A program made the translations under genes and the position numbers. The notes under the pieces were generated by a model that saw only the letters and a list, made by a program, of their open reading frames with translations, was not told where the DNA came from and did no database searches. A DNA stretch of 64,000 nucleotides from PHAA01 sp034927445 (GTDB taxonomy: Bacteria; Bacillota; Syntrophomonadia; Syntrophomonadales; Syntrophomonadaceae): NCBI GenBank assembly GCA_034927445.1, contig JAYFPZ010000003.1, forward strand, positions 124,001-188,000, read 5' to 3'. Every line of letters begins with the position of its first letter. Position 1 is the first letter of the stretch. Positions 8,145 through 16,677 of the stretch are shown piece after piece.

Positions 8145-9746
8145 CTAAATTCGCAGGAATTTGGACTTTTGGCTCTGGATGGTCTGCAGAAACAGGTCCC
8201 GGCCCTGATCGTTGGCAACTGCCAGAGCACGAATGGAAAAAGCCCGCAGGGCATCGGGAACCGATAAGGTGCCTTCGGCTGAATCCTTGCGGCCGGTAAA
8301 GGGGAATTCATCCGGCCCGCGGCGGCACTGGGCGTTGAGGTTGACCCGGGAAACCTGGTTTACCAGAATGTCGATCAGCGGTGCGGCATTATCCGGGGAT
8401 TTTGTAAAAATACTGGCCTGCTGACCGACCGGACTGGCTGCCATATAGGCAAGAATTTCATCCAGGGTGTAAAATGGGCTTATCGGAATTACCGGTCCGA
8501 ATTGTTCAACCTTATATATCTCCATATCGCTGACGACGGGATAAAGCACCGTAGGAAAGAACAGGTTGCCGGCGGTTTTGCCGCCGTTGGCATTTGCTAT
8601 ACGCGCGCCTTTACCAACCGCATCCTCGATCCAGCTTGCCAACAGTTCACATTTGTTATCCTCGGCCAGCGGGGTAATAACCACCCCTTCCTCCCAAGGC
8701 ATCCCGCATTTTATCTTGTCGATTTCCTGATTTAATTCGCTCAAGAATTGGCCGGCTATATCTTGATGAACCCAAATATGTTTGATGGCGGTACAGCGCT
8801 GTCCGTTAAATTCCAGGGCTCCGTTGATACACTCTTTCACCGCCAGTTCCAGGTCACAGTCCGGGAAGATAAAAGCCGGATTTTTGGCCTCCAGGCCCAA
8901 TATGGTCCGCAGCCGGTTGTTATAAGGATGCTGGGCTACCAACTTCCGGGCCACCGCAGTTGAGCCGATAAAGCCCAGAACAGTAATGGAACCGGTTTTC
9001 AAGATGGGGGAGATGATAGCCGGTCCGTCGCCATTGATTATGTTTATGACGCCGGGCGGGAAAGAGGCGGCCAAGGCCTCAAACAGGGTTTCATGGCACA
9101 AACAGCCGTATTTGGGAAGTTTGACTACAGCCGTATTTCCCATGATCAAGGCCGGCATAAGCATGGCAAAGGTCTCATTCAGGGGGTAGTTAAAAGGCCC
9201 CATAATGAGACTTACACCCAAGGGGCAACGGCGGATCTGGGCAATAAAGCCTTCTTTTTTCTCAATAGAATTCGAATCATTATCCAGATCCCGCAGGCGG
9301 TTGACCGTGTCATGAATGTATTCAACGGTTCGTTTAAACTCGTCCTGACAACTGTTAAACCCCTTGGCAATTTCCCACATCTCCAGGCGGGCCAATTGAG
9401 GGCCTTTATCATTGATGCGCCGGACGAAATCTTCCATATGTTCTATACGTTCGCGGACCGGCATCTGCGGCCAGTCCCCCATGCCTGAACCATAGGCCTT
9501 TTCAGCAGCGTCCAAGGCCCTCCTGGCTTCCGCTTCATCCAACATGGGTGAACACCCCACTTTATAACGCCGGGCGGTGCTTCCTTCCGAGCAGCATATG
9601 GGGGAATAAACCTCACTGCTGCTGGCGCACTTTAATATTTCCCCATTGATCAAATATCGAGCTTCGTCTTTATGTTCTTCAAGCCTGAATAGAGCCGGTA
9701 TTTCATTAACCTGCGGATAAAACCTGCGGTTATCATCAGTTGGCAT
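8145..9746 (-). CDS. gapN: NADP-dependent aldehyde dehydrogenase, GapN-like (non-phosphorylating GAPDH)
   Basis: This member of the aldehyde dehydrogenase superfamily resembles GapN, which oxidises glyceraldehyde 3-phosphate directly to 3-phosphoglycerate with NADP+. Seen in the sequence: MGPFNYPLNE, FIGSTAVAR-type cofactor motif, GLEAKNPAFIFPD with the catalytic Glu, and the nucleophile in FNGQRCTAIKH. The C-terminal AQCRRGPDEFPFTGRKDS segment is characteristic of GapN within the superfamily. The ATG at 9744-9746 is chosen because AAAGGAG lies 7 nt upstream; a longer frame from 9788 lacks a site. Length (533) is slightly above GapN (~480) owing to an N-terminal extension. It would supply NADPH; substrate is inferred from family resemblance. 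Confidence 0.85.
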   Translation of the reverse strand: MPTDDNRRFYPQVNEIPALFRLEEHKDEARYLINGEILKCASSSEVYSPICCSEGSTARRYKVGCSPMLDEAEARRALDAAEKAYGSGMGDWPQMPVRERIEHMEDFVRRINDKGPQLARLEMWEIAKGFNSCQDEFKRTVEYIHDTVNRLRDLDNDSNSIEKKEGFIAQIRRCPLGVSLIMGPFNYPLNETFAMLMPALIMGNTAVVKLPKYGCLCHETLFEALAASFPPGVINIINGDGPAIISPILKTGSITVLGFIGSTAVARKLVAQHPYNNRLRTILGLEAKNPAFIFPDCDLELAVKECINGALEFNGQRCTAIKHIWVHQDIAGQFLSELNQEIDKIKCGMPWEEGVVITPLAEDNKCELLASWIEDAVGKGARIANANGGKTAGNLFFPTVLYPVVSDMEIYKVEQFGPVIPISPFYTLDEILAYMAASPVGQQASIFTKSPDNAAPLIDILVNQVSRVNLNAQCRRGPDEFPFTGRKDSAEGTLSVPDALRAFSIRALAVANDQGRDLFLQTIQSQKSKFLRI

Positions 9747-9937
9747 CAATAGTCTCCTTTCGGTCATTTGAATTATATTTAGTATCAATATATGAGCCGC
9801 AATAAATACCAGCTAAATATTAAAATATAATTGAACCATAGCCAGAAACGATATTGAGATAAGATATTTGACCTGTTTTAATATCATATGCATATTTTAT
9901 GCATTGACCCCTGAAGCAAGTATAATCTTGGTTCTTT

Positions 9938-10495
9938 CTAATATTTGTAGGATGTTTTTGTCATATATGTCTCTTTATCTGCTTTTCGAAAGAATAATAC
10001 ACTGAGTACTAAGATACTACCCAGTGCTAAAGCTGTTAACAGAAGAAAATAATCTCGATAATTTTGCAATAGTATAATAAAAAGTACAGTGATAATTATT
10101 CCAAACCGTTGATTCCTATCTATGCTGATCAACGCTACCAGTATGCCAAGCACAAAATATTCGCAGTTTATTTTACCGGTAAAACCATAATTTACTGCAC
10201 TCAACAATACGTAAATAATACTAAAGGCTGTACATTTATAAAGCGTCTTTGCTGCCAATATGTCAAATAATGAAATAGGAGTAGATAAATAAATATCCAG
10301 TAGCTTTTTATCTTTTAGCTCCAAGTATATATTGATAAACAGGGAATAAGTAAAGCTAAGCAAGAATACAATATTGCTAATTTGAAGATAAACAGTTGCC
10401 CTTACAAATACAAGAATGATTGCCGCCGTAACAGTGTAATATATAAAATGAAATCTATGACGATAAAAATCATTTAAGAGTAATAATTTTATCAT
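9938..10495 (-). CDS. Hydrophobic ABC-2-type transporter permease subunit
   Basis: The 185-residue protein is almost entirely hydrophobic, with about five or six membrane segments (for example ~20-40, 42-58, 85-105, 115-160) and a short basic tail. It starts 3 nt after the stop of the preceding permease gene and belongs to a three-gene unit with that permease and an ATPase. The layout (ATPase plus two ~200-residue membrane subunits) matches ABC-2 exporters for peptides or antibiotics. The segment is visibly AT-richer than its surroundings and uses many ATA, TTA and AAA codons, a sign of separate origin. Substrate is unknown. Confidence 0.65.
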   Translation of the reverse strand: MIKLLLLNDFYRHRFHFIYYTVTAAIILVFVRATVYLQISNIVFLLSFTYSLFINIYLELKDKKLLDIYLSTPISLFDILAAKTLYKCTAFSIIYVLLSAVNYGFTGKINCEYFVLGILVALISIDRNQRFGIIITVLFIILLQNYRDYFLLLTALALGSILVLSVLFFRKADKETYMTKTSYKY

Positions 10496-10498
10496 GGT

Positions 10499-11134
10499 TT
10501 AATCCCCAACCATATTTTGTTTATCTAGCGTATACCAATAATTCAATATTCCGCTGGCAAGAAGCAAAACGTTAATAATAGAATAAACTAGCATTGGGCT
10601 TATCTCGCTAAAAAATGGAAGAAAAAAAATAACGATAATGGATATTGACACAATCGTGGCAAACATTCTGGGGACTATATTATTTAACCAAACCGAAAGA
10701 CACACCAAAGTACCGGAAAATATCAGGATGAAATAAAATAATAGAATAAGGTTATCAAAGATTCCTGAAGTTTTGAGGACAAAGTAATTTATTACATACA
10801 ATATACTCAAATTAAAAAGAGAAACAAGAATGGCTGTTGCAAGAGTGACGGTGAATCTACTAAAAACTATAGTTTTAATAGAAACTGGCAATGATATTAA
10901 TGACTCCATTAATCCCAATTTCTTGTCTATTGTAAAATCGGCGTTGGAAAGAGAAACAAGAATGGCTGTAAGAATAAGTACGGTATTCATGCCTTCACTC
11001 AGGCTATTTCTCATTTGAGTTGCGATGATGCCAAAAAAAATGGGTAACAGTATATACGAATAAGAAAACATGCCTTTTTTTTCCCACAGACGCTTTATGT
11101 TGTGTATACTATCCCGCTTTAGGATTCCAGTCAT
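10499..11134 (-). CDS. ABC-2-type transporter permease
   Basis: This 211-residue membrane protein has about six hydrophobic segments, beginning after an amphipathic N-terminus (about residues 22-40, 50-66, 95-115, 125-148, 155-175, 185-200). GGGGGAT precedes its ATG. It is the middle gene of the ATPase-permease-permease unit. Presence of two small permeases suggests they form a heterodimeric channel. The motif DKKLGLMESLISLPVS resembles the cytoplasmic coupling region of ABC-2 permeases, where LxxLLxxPxS is common. Substrate cannot be read from the sequence; neighbouring relics suggest a modified peptide. Confidence 0.72.
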   Translation of the reverse strand: MTGILKRDSIHNIKRLWEKKGMFSYSYILLPIFFGIIATQMRNSLSEGMNTVLILTAILVSLSNADFTIDKKLGLMESLISLPVSIKTIVFSRFTVTLATAILVSLFNLSILYVINYFVLKTSGIFDNLILLFYFILIFSGTLVCLSVWLNNIVPRMFATIVSISIIVIFFLPFFSEISPMLVYSIINVLLLASGILNYWYTLDKQNMVGD

Positions 11135-11152
11135 AACAAATATCCCCCGCAG

Positions 11153-11812
11153 TCAGTTTAATTTTGATATTATAATTCCATGGTCAATGGTTAGTTCATT
11201 ATCACATATACCGTCCACATTTTTTTCATTATGCTCGCTAATCAATATACATATATCATTCATTAAAGATTGCTTTATATAATCTCGAAATAAGGCAATT
11301 CCTTGTTCATCCAGTCCTGAAAATGGTTCATCACAGATGATTATTCTGGGTTCACATATCATAAGTTTTGCGATTTCCAATCGTTTTTTCATTCCGGTAG
11401 AAAAAGTTTTGACTTTATTGTCCGAGTAATCGCTTAGTCCTGCCCGCTCCAAAGCCCACTCGCTTTTGCGATTAGGCAATCTAGTTTTTTTATATACCTG
11501 AAAGAAGAATTCCAGATTTTCTCTAGCAGTTAATAGAGGGTCTGTTCCTTCCTTATTCATAATAAATCCCATGAATTGTCTTGAGTGCACGTCATAATAA
11601 GGATTTTGTCCCATTATTTTTATATAACCCGAATCAGGTTTTAACAAACCCACCATCAGCCTGATAACGGTAGTTTTTCCACTGCCATTATCGCCTTTAA
11701 GCCAGTTGCATGATTTCCATCCCAACTTAAAACTTACATTATTTAATACCATGGCATCTGCCCCAAATGATTTATACACATTGCAAAACTCAACCGGCAT
11801 ACTCAACATCAT
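11153..11812 (-). CDS. ABC transporter ATP-binding protein
   Basis: This ATPase drives the adjacent permeases. Walker A is GDNGSGKTT, the signature is FSTGMKKRLEIAK, Walker B is IIICDEPFSGLD, and the switch histidine is in ISEHNE. The reading frame extends to 11887, but that part overlaps the SPASM relic and is not ABC-like. GGGAGG at about 11813-11819 points to a start among ATG 11812, ATG 11809 or TTG 11806, right where the SPASM frame ends (TGA at 11790-11792), so the two were translationally coupled. Such ATPases accompany ribosomally made peptide clusters. Exporter function is inferred. Confidence 0.85.
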   Translation of the reverse strand: MMLSMPVEFCNVYKSFGADAMVLNNVSFKLGWKSCNWLKGDNGSGKTTVIRLMVGLLKPDSGYIKIMGQNPYYDVHSRQFMGFIMNKEGTDPLLTARENLEFFFQVYKKTRLPNRKSEWALERAGLSDYSDNKVKTFSTGMKKRLEIAKLMICEPRIIICDEPFSGLDEQGIALFRDYIKQSLMNDICILISEHNEKNVDGICDNELTIDHGIIISKLN

Positions 11813-12062
11813 CCCTCCCGCAAATGGCAACTGAGAACTCATTTCCTGACAAAATGCTTTCAAAAGCTCGACATTCATTGCATGCATATCGATGGCTGCA
11901 ATCCTTGCAGGGACTTATTTTATCAAGGGTCAACCGCCATAACTCCTGCACTTCTTTTTTGGTAATTATATCATGCAATAGATTATTATGTATATTGCCG
12001 AAGTTGTTATTTCTCATCATTCTACATATGTAAACTGAACCGTCATGGCTTATGAAATATGT
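11790..12062 (-). pseudogene. C-terminal remnant of a radical SAM/SPASM peptide maturase
   Basis: About 90 residues survive. They include KTYFISHDGSVYICRMM, FGNI, and a C-terminal CKDCSHRYACNECRAFE cysteine block, the pattern of SPASM domains in radical-SAM peptide maturases. The radical-SAM barrel with its CxxxCxxC motif is absent. The frame continues upstream to an ATG at 12221, but that part has no homology and is read across the remains of a transposase in another frame. The gene is therefore decapitated. It overlaps the ABC ATPase start, so it probably encoded the enzyme that modified the peptide exported by that transporter. Confidence 0.72.
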
Positions 12063-12135
12063 TTTGGCCGTTAATACTGCGAACCATAATATGATAAATC
12101 CCTGTTTTGCTAGTCTGCCTAGCATACCTGGCCAT
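12043..12135 (-). pseudogene. N-terminal fragment of a REP-associated (IS200-like, Y1) transposase
   Basis: Minus-strand ATG 12133-12135, preceded by AGGAGG, encodes MARYARQTSKTGIYH and then MVRSINGQNIF. This matches the conserved start of TnpA_REP/RAYT proteins, which usually read ARxxSxTGIYHVMxRGxNxxxIF. Similarity stops at about 12058 and a stop follows at 12043. After that point the DNA is SPASM coding sequence in a different frame, so a deletion or insertion joined the two genes. The ~85 bp before the ATG still shows a palindromic piece (GGTTCCCAGT ... TTGGGTACC) of the sort found flanking these transposases. Confidence 0.75.
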
Positions 12136-12400
12136 TTGTGCCTCCTCTGTCCAAATTTCCTTTTACTCCAATAAGGAAAGGAGAACAAGGTACCCAAAAG
12201 GAAGAACTGGGAACCTGTCATACTTATAGGTCCCAGCCCATTTTTTCCTCATGAAATAAAATTAAATTGGAAGCAAAAAGAACGTCCCTTAGCTTCCTCT
12301 GATCAGCCTCATTCTTTACAGATACGGCAAATATGTCTAAACTAAAGGGGTAAATATATACTGCTGTAAAGTCAATGTTTTGAAAGACGGGGGTGTTATT

Positions 12401-12856
12401 ATGATCAAGAAGATACTGGTAGCTTATGATAATGGTAGTCAGTCCAAAAAGGCCCTGGAAGCGGCTATAGAAATTGCCGGTAGTACAGGGGCGGAGATTT
12501 ATGTGGTTGCCGCCTATGCCCTACCTATAGTCTACCAAGGTACAATCCCCCTCGACGGGGTGTATCCCGATAACACCGTAATTATTAATTACCTGCAGGA
12601 AAACAGCCATGCTTATATGGAAAAGATTCTGGCTGAGGCGGCCGACCGGATTCGTCAGGCCAATATTCCGGTATACACCGAGGTCCTGGATGGCAGTCCC
12701 GGACGAGTGATAAGCCAGTATGCCGAGGAAAAGGGGGTTGATCTGGTCGCTGTCGGGTCACATAATCGCACCATGGTAAACCGGTTCTTTATCGGCAGCG
12801 TATCCAATTATATTCTCCAACATGTAAAATGCCTGGTTTTGATCGCCAAAGATTAA
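12401..12856 (+). CDS. Universal stress protein, UspA family
   Basis: The 151-residue cytosolic protein has the single-domain UspA fold: IKKILVAYDNGSQSKKALEAA at its start (~2-22) and the ATP-binding loop GSHNRTMVNRFFIGSVSNYI near the C-terminus (~125-144), which matches G-2x-G-9x-G(S/T). It is thus likely ATP-binding. ATG 12401 is chosen because GGGGGTG lies just upstream; an in-frame ATG at 12380 has no site. It is a single-gene unit with its own terminator, convergent with ispA. Confidence 0.92.
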   Translation: MIKKILVAYDNGSQSKKALEAAIEIAGSTGAEIYVVAAYALPIVYQGTIPLDGVYPDNTVIINYLQENSHAYMEKILAEAADRIRQANIPVYTEVLDGSPGRVISQYAEEKGVDLVAVGSHNRTMVNRFFIGSVSNYILQHVKCLVLIAKD

Positions 12857-12872
12857 TAGATTTTAAACAGAT

Positions 12873-12909
12873 GGCCCATGGGAAAATTGAACCCATGGGC
12901 CTTTAGTTT
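12873..12909 (+). terminator. Rho-independent terminator of uspA
   Basis: A 10-bp perfect stem, GGCCCATGGG (12873-12882) with CCCATGGGCC (12892-12901), is followed by TTTAGTTTT. It lies between convergent uspA and ispA. Confidence 0.85.
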
Positions 12910-12962
12910 TGTCAATCTAGGATAATTCTGTCAAGGAGACGGTTCTTTTGACAATCTGCAGC

Positions 12963-13865
12963 TTAGGAGGTCCGGCAGAGGGTAAAGCGGGCCAGATCCC
13001 GCAGGAAATCCGCTTCCGCCGCAAAGACGCTCAAGCTGTCCAAACAGGCTTCGACACTCTGTTCCGCTTTGCTTCTGGCGCCCGCCAACCCGTAAAGGCT
13101 GGTATAGGTGGTGCGGACGTTCTTAGCGTCGCTGCCCACCGGTTTCCCAATCAAAGCCTGATCTCCGCAGACATCAAGGATGTCGTCAGTTATCTGAAAA
13201 GCCAGTCCAAAGTGACGGGCATACCGGGTCAAAGCCTCCAGACCCTGGTCATTGAGCTTGCTTAGAATTGCCCCTATCCGTAATGATGCCTTGAAGAGCT
13301 CCCCGGTTTTCAAGCCATGCAGAATACTCAGGTCGAATGATTCCCCCTGGTTTTCACTGGCCAGGTCCATTACCTGGCCGCCTACCATGCCCTGGCTGCC
13401 GGCGGCCTGAGCCACTTCGCGAATAACCCTGATTACATCCCGGGGGTCAAGTCCATCAATATCGGCATTATGAGCCATTAATTCAAATGCCGCGGTTAAC
13501 AGGGCATCGCCGGTAAGAATGGCATTGGCCTCCCCAAATACGCGATGGCAGGTCGGTTTGCCCCGTCGGAAGTCATCATCATCCATGGCCGGAAGATCGT
13601 CATGAACCAAGGAATAGCAATGAATCATTTCCATAGCACAGGCGGTGGGCATCACCTTCAGCGCGTCTCCCCCGGCGATAGCTGTACCTTCCAGTACTAG
13701 TATGGGGCGCAGCCGCTTCCCCCCGTTCATAACCGCATAGTTCATGGCCTGGTGTATCGGCGGCGGGTTGACCGGAAGTCCCTTCAAATAGGTTCCCAGC
13801 TGTTCGTCTACGTACTCTTTGCGTTTCTTTAATTCATACAAAAAAACATCAAGGTTAAAACTCAT
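12963..13865 (-). CDS. ispA: Farnesyl diphosphate synthase (geranyltranstransferase)
   Basis: This enzyme condenses isopentenyl diphosphate with allylic diphosphates to make C15 (or C10) isoprenoid precursors for quinones and undecaprenyl phosphate. The first aspartate-rich motif is DDLPAMDDDDFRRG, including the two-residue insertion typical of bacterial type II FPP synthases. GGKRLRP binds IPP, and the second motif is FQITDDILD followed by GKPVGSDAKN. Length 300 is typical. ATG 13863-13865 follows AAGGGAA. It ends the nusB-folD-xseA-xseB-ispA run; in related genomes OLE RNA and dxs follow, but here other genes intervene. Confidence 0.96.
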   Translation of the reverse strand: MSFNLDVFLYELKKRKEYVDEQLGTYLKGLPVNPPPIHQAMNYAVMNGGKRLRPILVLEGTAIAGGDALKVMPTACAMEMIHCYSLVHDDLPAMDDDDFRRGKPTCHRVFGEANAILTGDALLTAAFELMAHNADIDGLDPRDVIRVIREVAQAAGSQGMVGGQVMDLASENQGESFDLSILHGLKTGELFKASLRIGAILSKLNDQGLEALTRYARHFGLAFQITDDILDVCGDQALIGKPVGSDAKNVRTTYTSLYGLAGARSKAEQSVEACLDSLSVFAAEADFLRDLARFTLCRTS

Positions 13866-13889
13866 GGCAAGTTCCCTTCTTTAAACTAT

Positions 13890-14111
13890 CTAAATATCAA
13901 GCTCCATCAGTTCCAATTCGCCGTTCAGGGTTTTAAGCAGTCTTTGCACCCGGCCGTCGGTCTTTTTCAGTTCCTGCTGGCAATACAATGAGAGTTTGAC
14001 TCCTTCTTCAAAAAGAATCAGGCTGGTTTCAAGCGGCAACTCCCCAGATTCCAGCTGCTCCACGATATCTTCCAGTCTGGCCAGGGCTGAATCAAAACTA
14101 AGTTTGTCCAA
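13890..14111 (-). CDS. xseB: Exodeoxyribonuclease VII small subunit
   Basis: The 73-residue protein forms the small, multi-copy subunit of exonuclease VII, which degrades single-stranded DNA to oligonucleotides. The sequence FDSALARLEDIVEQLESGELPLE (residues ~6-28) is the family signature, followed by the FEEGVKLSLYCQQEL helix. The start is TTG at 14109-14111, preceded by AAGGAG and overlapping the end of xseA by 14 nt. It lies 24 nt before ispA. Confidence 0.95.
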   Translation of the reverse strand: MDKLSFDSALARLEDIVEQLESGELPLETSLILFEEGVKLSLYCQQELKKTDGRVQRLLKTLNGELELMELDI

Positions 14112-15315
14112 TGGTAGTCATCTCCTTGCCCTTGATTAACAGTTGCAGTCGGCCATTGGCCAAATCTGCCTGCAGCTCGTCCCCAATTTCAATGTCACTG
14201 ATATCTTTGATGATCTTCTTATCTTGGGAGAGAATTGCGTAACCCCTGCCCATTACCTTGAGGGGGCTCAAATTGTCCAGCCCCGCGGCCGCCAAAGCCA
14301 GATGATGGTTTTTATCTTTTATTATCCCATCCATGGCATTTTTTAGTCTCTGTTCCAGCTCGGAGTGCAGATTTTGCTGCTTCCGCAGCAGCAGGCCCGG
14401 CTCCCGCCATACTTTTTTCATCATACAACGGTCCAGCCTTTCCTCCCGGCTGGCCAGGATACGCTGCATGAATCGCATCATCCTGGTGTTCAAGCCGGCC
14501 AGTTCTTTATACAACAGGCTGTAATCAGGTACGGCCAGTTGGGCGGCCTGGGTCGGGGTGGCGGCCCGCAGGTCAGCGGCCAGATCGCTGAGACTATAGT
14601 CAACCTCATGCCCCACCCCTGAAATAATCGGGATGCGGGAATGATAAATGGCCTGAACCAGCTCCTCGCTGTTGAAAGCCATCAGATCTTCCAATGACCC
14701 TCCGCCTCGACCTACGATAATAATATCCACCTGGCCGTAATCATTCAGGGCTTGAACCGCCTGGGCCAACTCCCGGGGCGCCTCCGGCCCCTGGACGGAG
14801 CTGTGGGACAATATCACCTCTACTCCGGGATGGCGCTGCCTGATTACCCGCATTATATCATGTAGGGCGGCGCCGTCCTGGGAGGTAACTACTCCCACCC
14901 GGTGAACCAGGCGGGGAATCTCTTTTTTCCTTTCGGGAGCGAAATATCCCTCGGCAGCCAGGCGTGCCTTCAATTGTTCCAGATAGAGATAGAGGCCGCC
15001 GGTCCCATAGAGCTGCATTTCTTCCACATAAACCTGGTATTTGCCCTGCCGGGCAAACACGGAAACGTAACCGCGCAGCAGCACTTCCATACCTTCCTCA
15101 GGCTTAAAGTTAAGCTGCTGTCCCCTGCTTCTGAACATGACACAGCTTACTGCGGCTTCTTCGTCTTTCAGGGTAAAATAGCTGTGCCCGGATTGCTGGT
15201 AAAACCGAAAACCGGATATTTCCCCTTTCAGCCAAAAATTCTGCAGGTGGGCGTCGTGGTCAAGCAGGCGGGTTATATATGTATTTAACATACCCACGGT
15301 AATATAGTCTTGCAC
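14098..15315 (-). CDS. xseA: Exodeoxyribonuclease VII large subunit
   Basis: This is the catalytic subunit of exonuclease VII. An N-terminal OB-fold (about 20-105, LKGEISGFRFYQQSGHSYFTLKD-like) binds single-stranded DNA. The nuclease domain shows GVVTSQDGAALHDI, IIIVGRGGGSLEDL and SGVGHEVDYSL motifs. A long helical C-terminal region (about 260-370) binds XseB. The last part, GYAILSQDKKII, is also conserved. The start is the GTG at 15315; the V-x-x-L-N-x-Y-I start typical of XseA follows a few residues on. Length 405 is slightly shorter than E. coli XseA. Confidence 0.95.
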   Translation of the reverse strand: MQDYITVGMLNTYITRLLDHDAHLQNFWLKGEISGFRFYQQSGHSYFTLKDEEAAVSCVMFRSRGQQLNFKPEEGMEVLLRGYVSVFARQGKYQVYVEEMQLYGTGGLYLYLEQLKARLAAEGYFAPERKKEIPRLVHRVGVVTSQDGAALHDIMRVIRQRHPGVEVILSHSSVQGPEAPRELAQAVQALNDYGQVDIIIVGRGGGSLEDLMAFNSEELVQAIYHSRIPIISGVGHEVDYSLSDLAADLRAATPTQAAQLAVPDYSLLYKELAGLNTRMMRFMQRILASREERLDRCMMKKVWREPGLLLRKQQNLHSELEQRLKNAMDGIIKDKNHHLALAAAGLDNLSPLKVMGRGYAILSQDKKIIKDISDIEIGDELQADLANGRLQLLIKGKEMTTIGQT

Positions 15316-15327
15316 CTGAAGTCCCTT

Positions 15328-16152
15328 CTATGCCTTACGGGCGGCCTGGCTGAGGTTGTCCATCAAGGCGGCGATCAGCAGGGGGCCCATACCGCCGGGA
15401 ACCGGCAAAAGATACCCCTCTATTCCTGCGACCGCCTCTTTGTCTACGTTGCCGCAGACATGATTTTCGTGCCAGTGAAACCCGGCATCAATCAGGAGTG
15501 CGCCCGCTTTAACCCCTTCCTGTTGCACTGCCAGGGGGGCGCCTTTTTCAATAACGGCTATATCCACATCGTTCATCATAGCTGATTGGTATTCGGGGGA
15601 GATTGTAACCCGGCACCCCTCTTTTATATACATTAACGCCAAGGGCTGGATTACATCAAAAGAATCACCTACCAGCAGGACCTTCTTGCCGGGCAGAGGA
15701 CTCTGGTAGCGACGGCTGATATCCATACAAGCCAGGGCGGCACAACTGATGAAATAAGGTTTCGCACCCATTAGCAGGCCACGGTTGTAGGGATTGAATC
15801 CGTCCACATCTTTCTGCGGGGAGATGGCTTCCAGGAATTCTTCCCGGTAAGGTTCCAAACTCTCGGACAAGGGTAGTTGCAGCAAGATGCCATGGATATC
15901 CCGCTCCTCATTGCCAGCCTTAATTACGCTTAAAAGTTCTTCCCGGCTGGCGTCGGCAGCCAAATTGATAATACGGGTACGCCCCCCGATTAATTCCACC
16001 GCCGTTTTTTTCAGACCTATGTACAGGGAATTCTCTTTATTATCACCTACGTCAATAACCATCAGACAGGGAGAAATGCCTGCGCTGGTATTTGCTTCTT
16101 TTAAATCGGCCTTAATTTGATCTGCAATATTTTTGCCGCTGATTATTTCCAT
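15328..16152 (-). CDS. folD: FolD-family methylenetetrahydrofolate dehydrogenase/cyclohydrolase, divergent NADP site
   Basis: FolD normally interconverts methylene-, methenyl- and formyl-tetrahydrofolate. Seen here: the catalytic Tyr-Lys pair in SLYIGLKKTA (Y then K four residues later), HGILLQLPLSE, QKDVDGFNPYN and PVPGGMGP. The dinucleotide motif, usually V-G-R-S-x-x-V-G-x-P, reads LLVGDSFDVIQPL instead, losing the arginine and the second glycine. Cyclohydrolase residues are therefore kept while NADP binding looks altered. Length 274 is near normal. It lies 12 nt before xseA in the conserved operon, GAGGT precedes the ATG, and position supports folD orthology. Confidence 0.85.
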   Translation of the reverse strand: MEIISGKNIADQIKADLKEANTSAGISPCLMVIDVGDNKENSLYIGLKKTAVELIGGRTRIINLAADASREELLSVIKAGNEERDIHGILLQLPLSESLEPYREEFLEAISPQKDVDGFNPYNRGLLMGAKPYFISCAALACMDISRRYQSPLPGKKVLLVGDSFDVIQPLALMYIKEGCRVTISPEYQSAMMNDVDIAVIEKGAPLAVQQEGVKAGALLIDAGFHWHENHVCGNVDKEAVAGIEGYLLPVPGGMGPLLIAALMDNLSQAARKA

Positions 16153-16242
16153 GCTTATACCTCACAAAATTTATTTTGCCCGCACCTTATTGGTTGCCGG
16201 ACATAAAAAAGGATGGCTGCAATGATACCATCAAATTTGTTT

Positions 16243-16653
16243 TTATTCTTCTTGGGGCTGCCTTTCTCTAATCCGGTCCAGAATAGCGTTGATGAAACCA
16301 ACTGAAGCCGGTTCGCTGTAGCGCTTGGATATTTCAAGGGCTTCATCTATCGCCACTACAGATTGGGTGGCATTCAGGTACATTATCTCGCAACTGGCCA
16401 GACGCAGCAGGTTGCGATCCACGGAAGACATTCTTTGCACCGACCAATCCTTGGAGAAATCACCGATAATGGAATCGATAGCTTGCATATGAGCCACTGT
16501 GCCTTCGATCAAATCCCAAGCAAATTCCCTGTCCTTTTCCGGTAACGGGGTTTCCTGCTGCAGGTAGTTGAAGGCTTGGCGGGGGTCGGCGTTAACCTGG
16601 TCTACTTGAAACAAAACCTTGAAAGCAATTTCCCGCGCTTTGCGTCTGCTCAA
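16243..16653 (-). CDS. nusB: Transcription antitermination factor NusB
   Basis: The 136-residue, all-helical protein binds boxA RNA with NusE to promote antitermination in rRNA operons. Visible family features are RRKAREIAFKVLFQVD at the N-terminus, WDLIEGTVAHMQAIDSII in the middle and the C-terminal INEALEISKRYS-like segment (here AIDEALEISKRYSEPASVGFINAILDRI). The start is TTG 16651-16653 after GGGAG. A gap of ~90 nt separates it from folD, where no terminator is seen. Confidence 0.95.
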   Translation of the reverse strand: MSRRKAREIAFKVLFQVDQVNADPRQAFNYLQQETPLPEKDREFAWDLIEGTVAHMQAIDSIIGDFSKDWSVQRMSSVDRNLLRLASCEIMYLNATQSVVAIDEALEISKRYSEPASVGFINAILDRIRERQPQEE

Positions 16654-16677
16654 ATTGATCTCCCTTCCTTAAATTCG

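Noticed and set aside
11813..11887. N-terminal extension of the ABC ATPase
   Set aside because: It is read over the SPASM coding sequence and is unlike ABC proteins.
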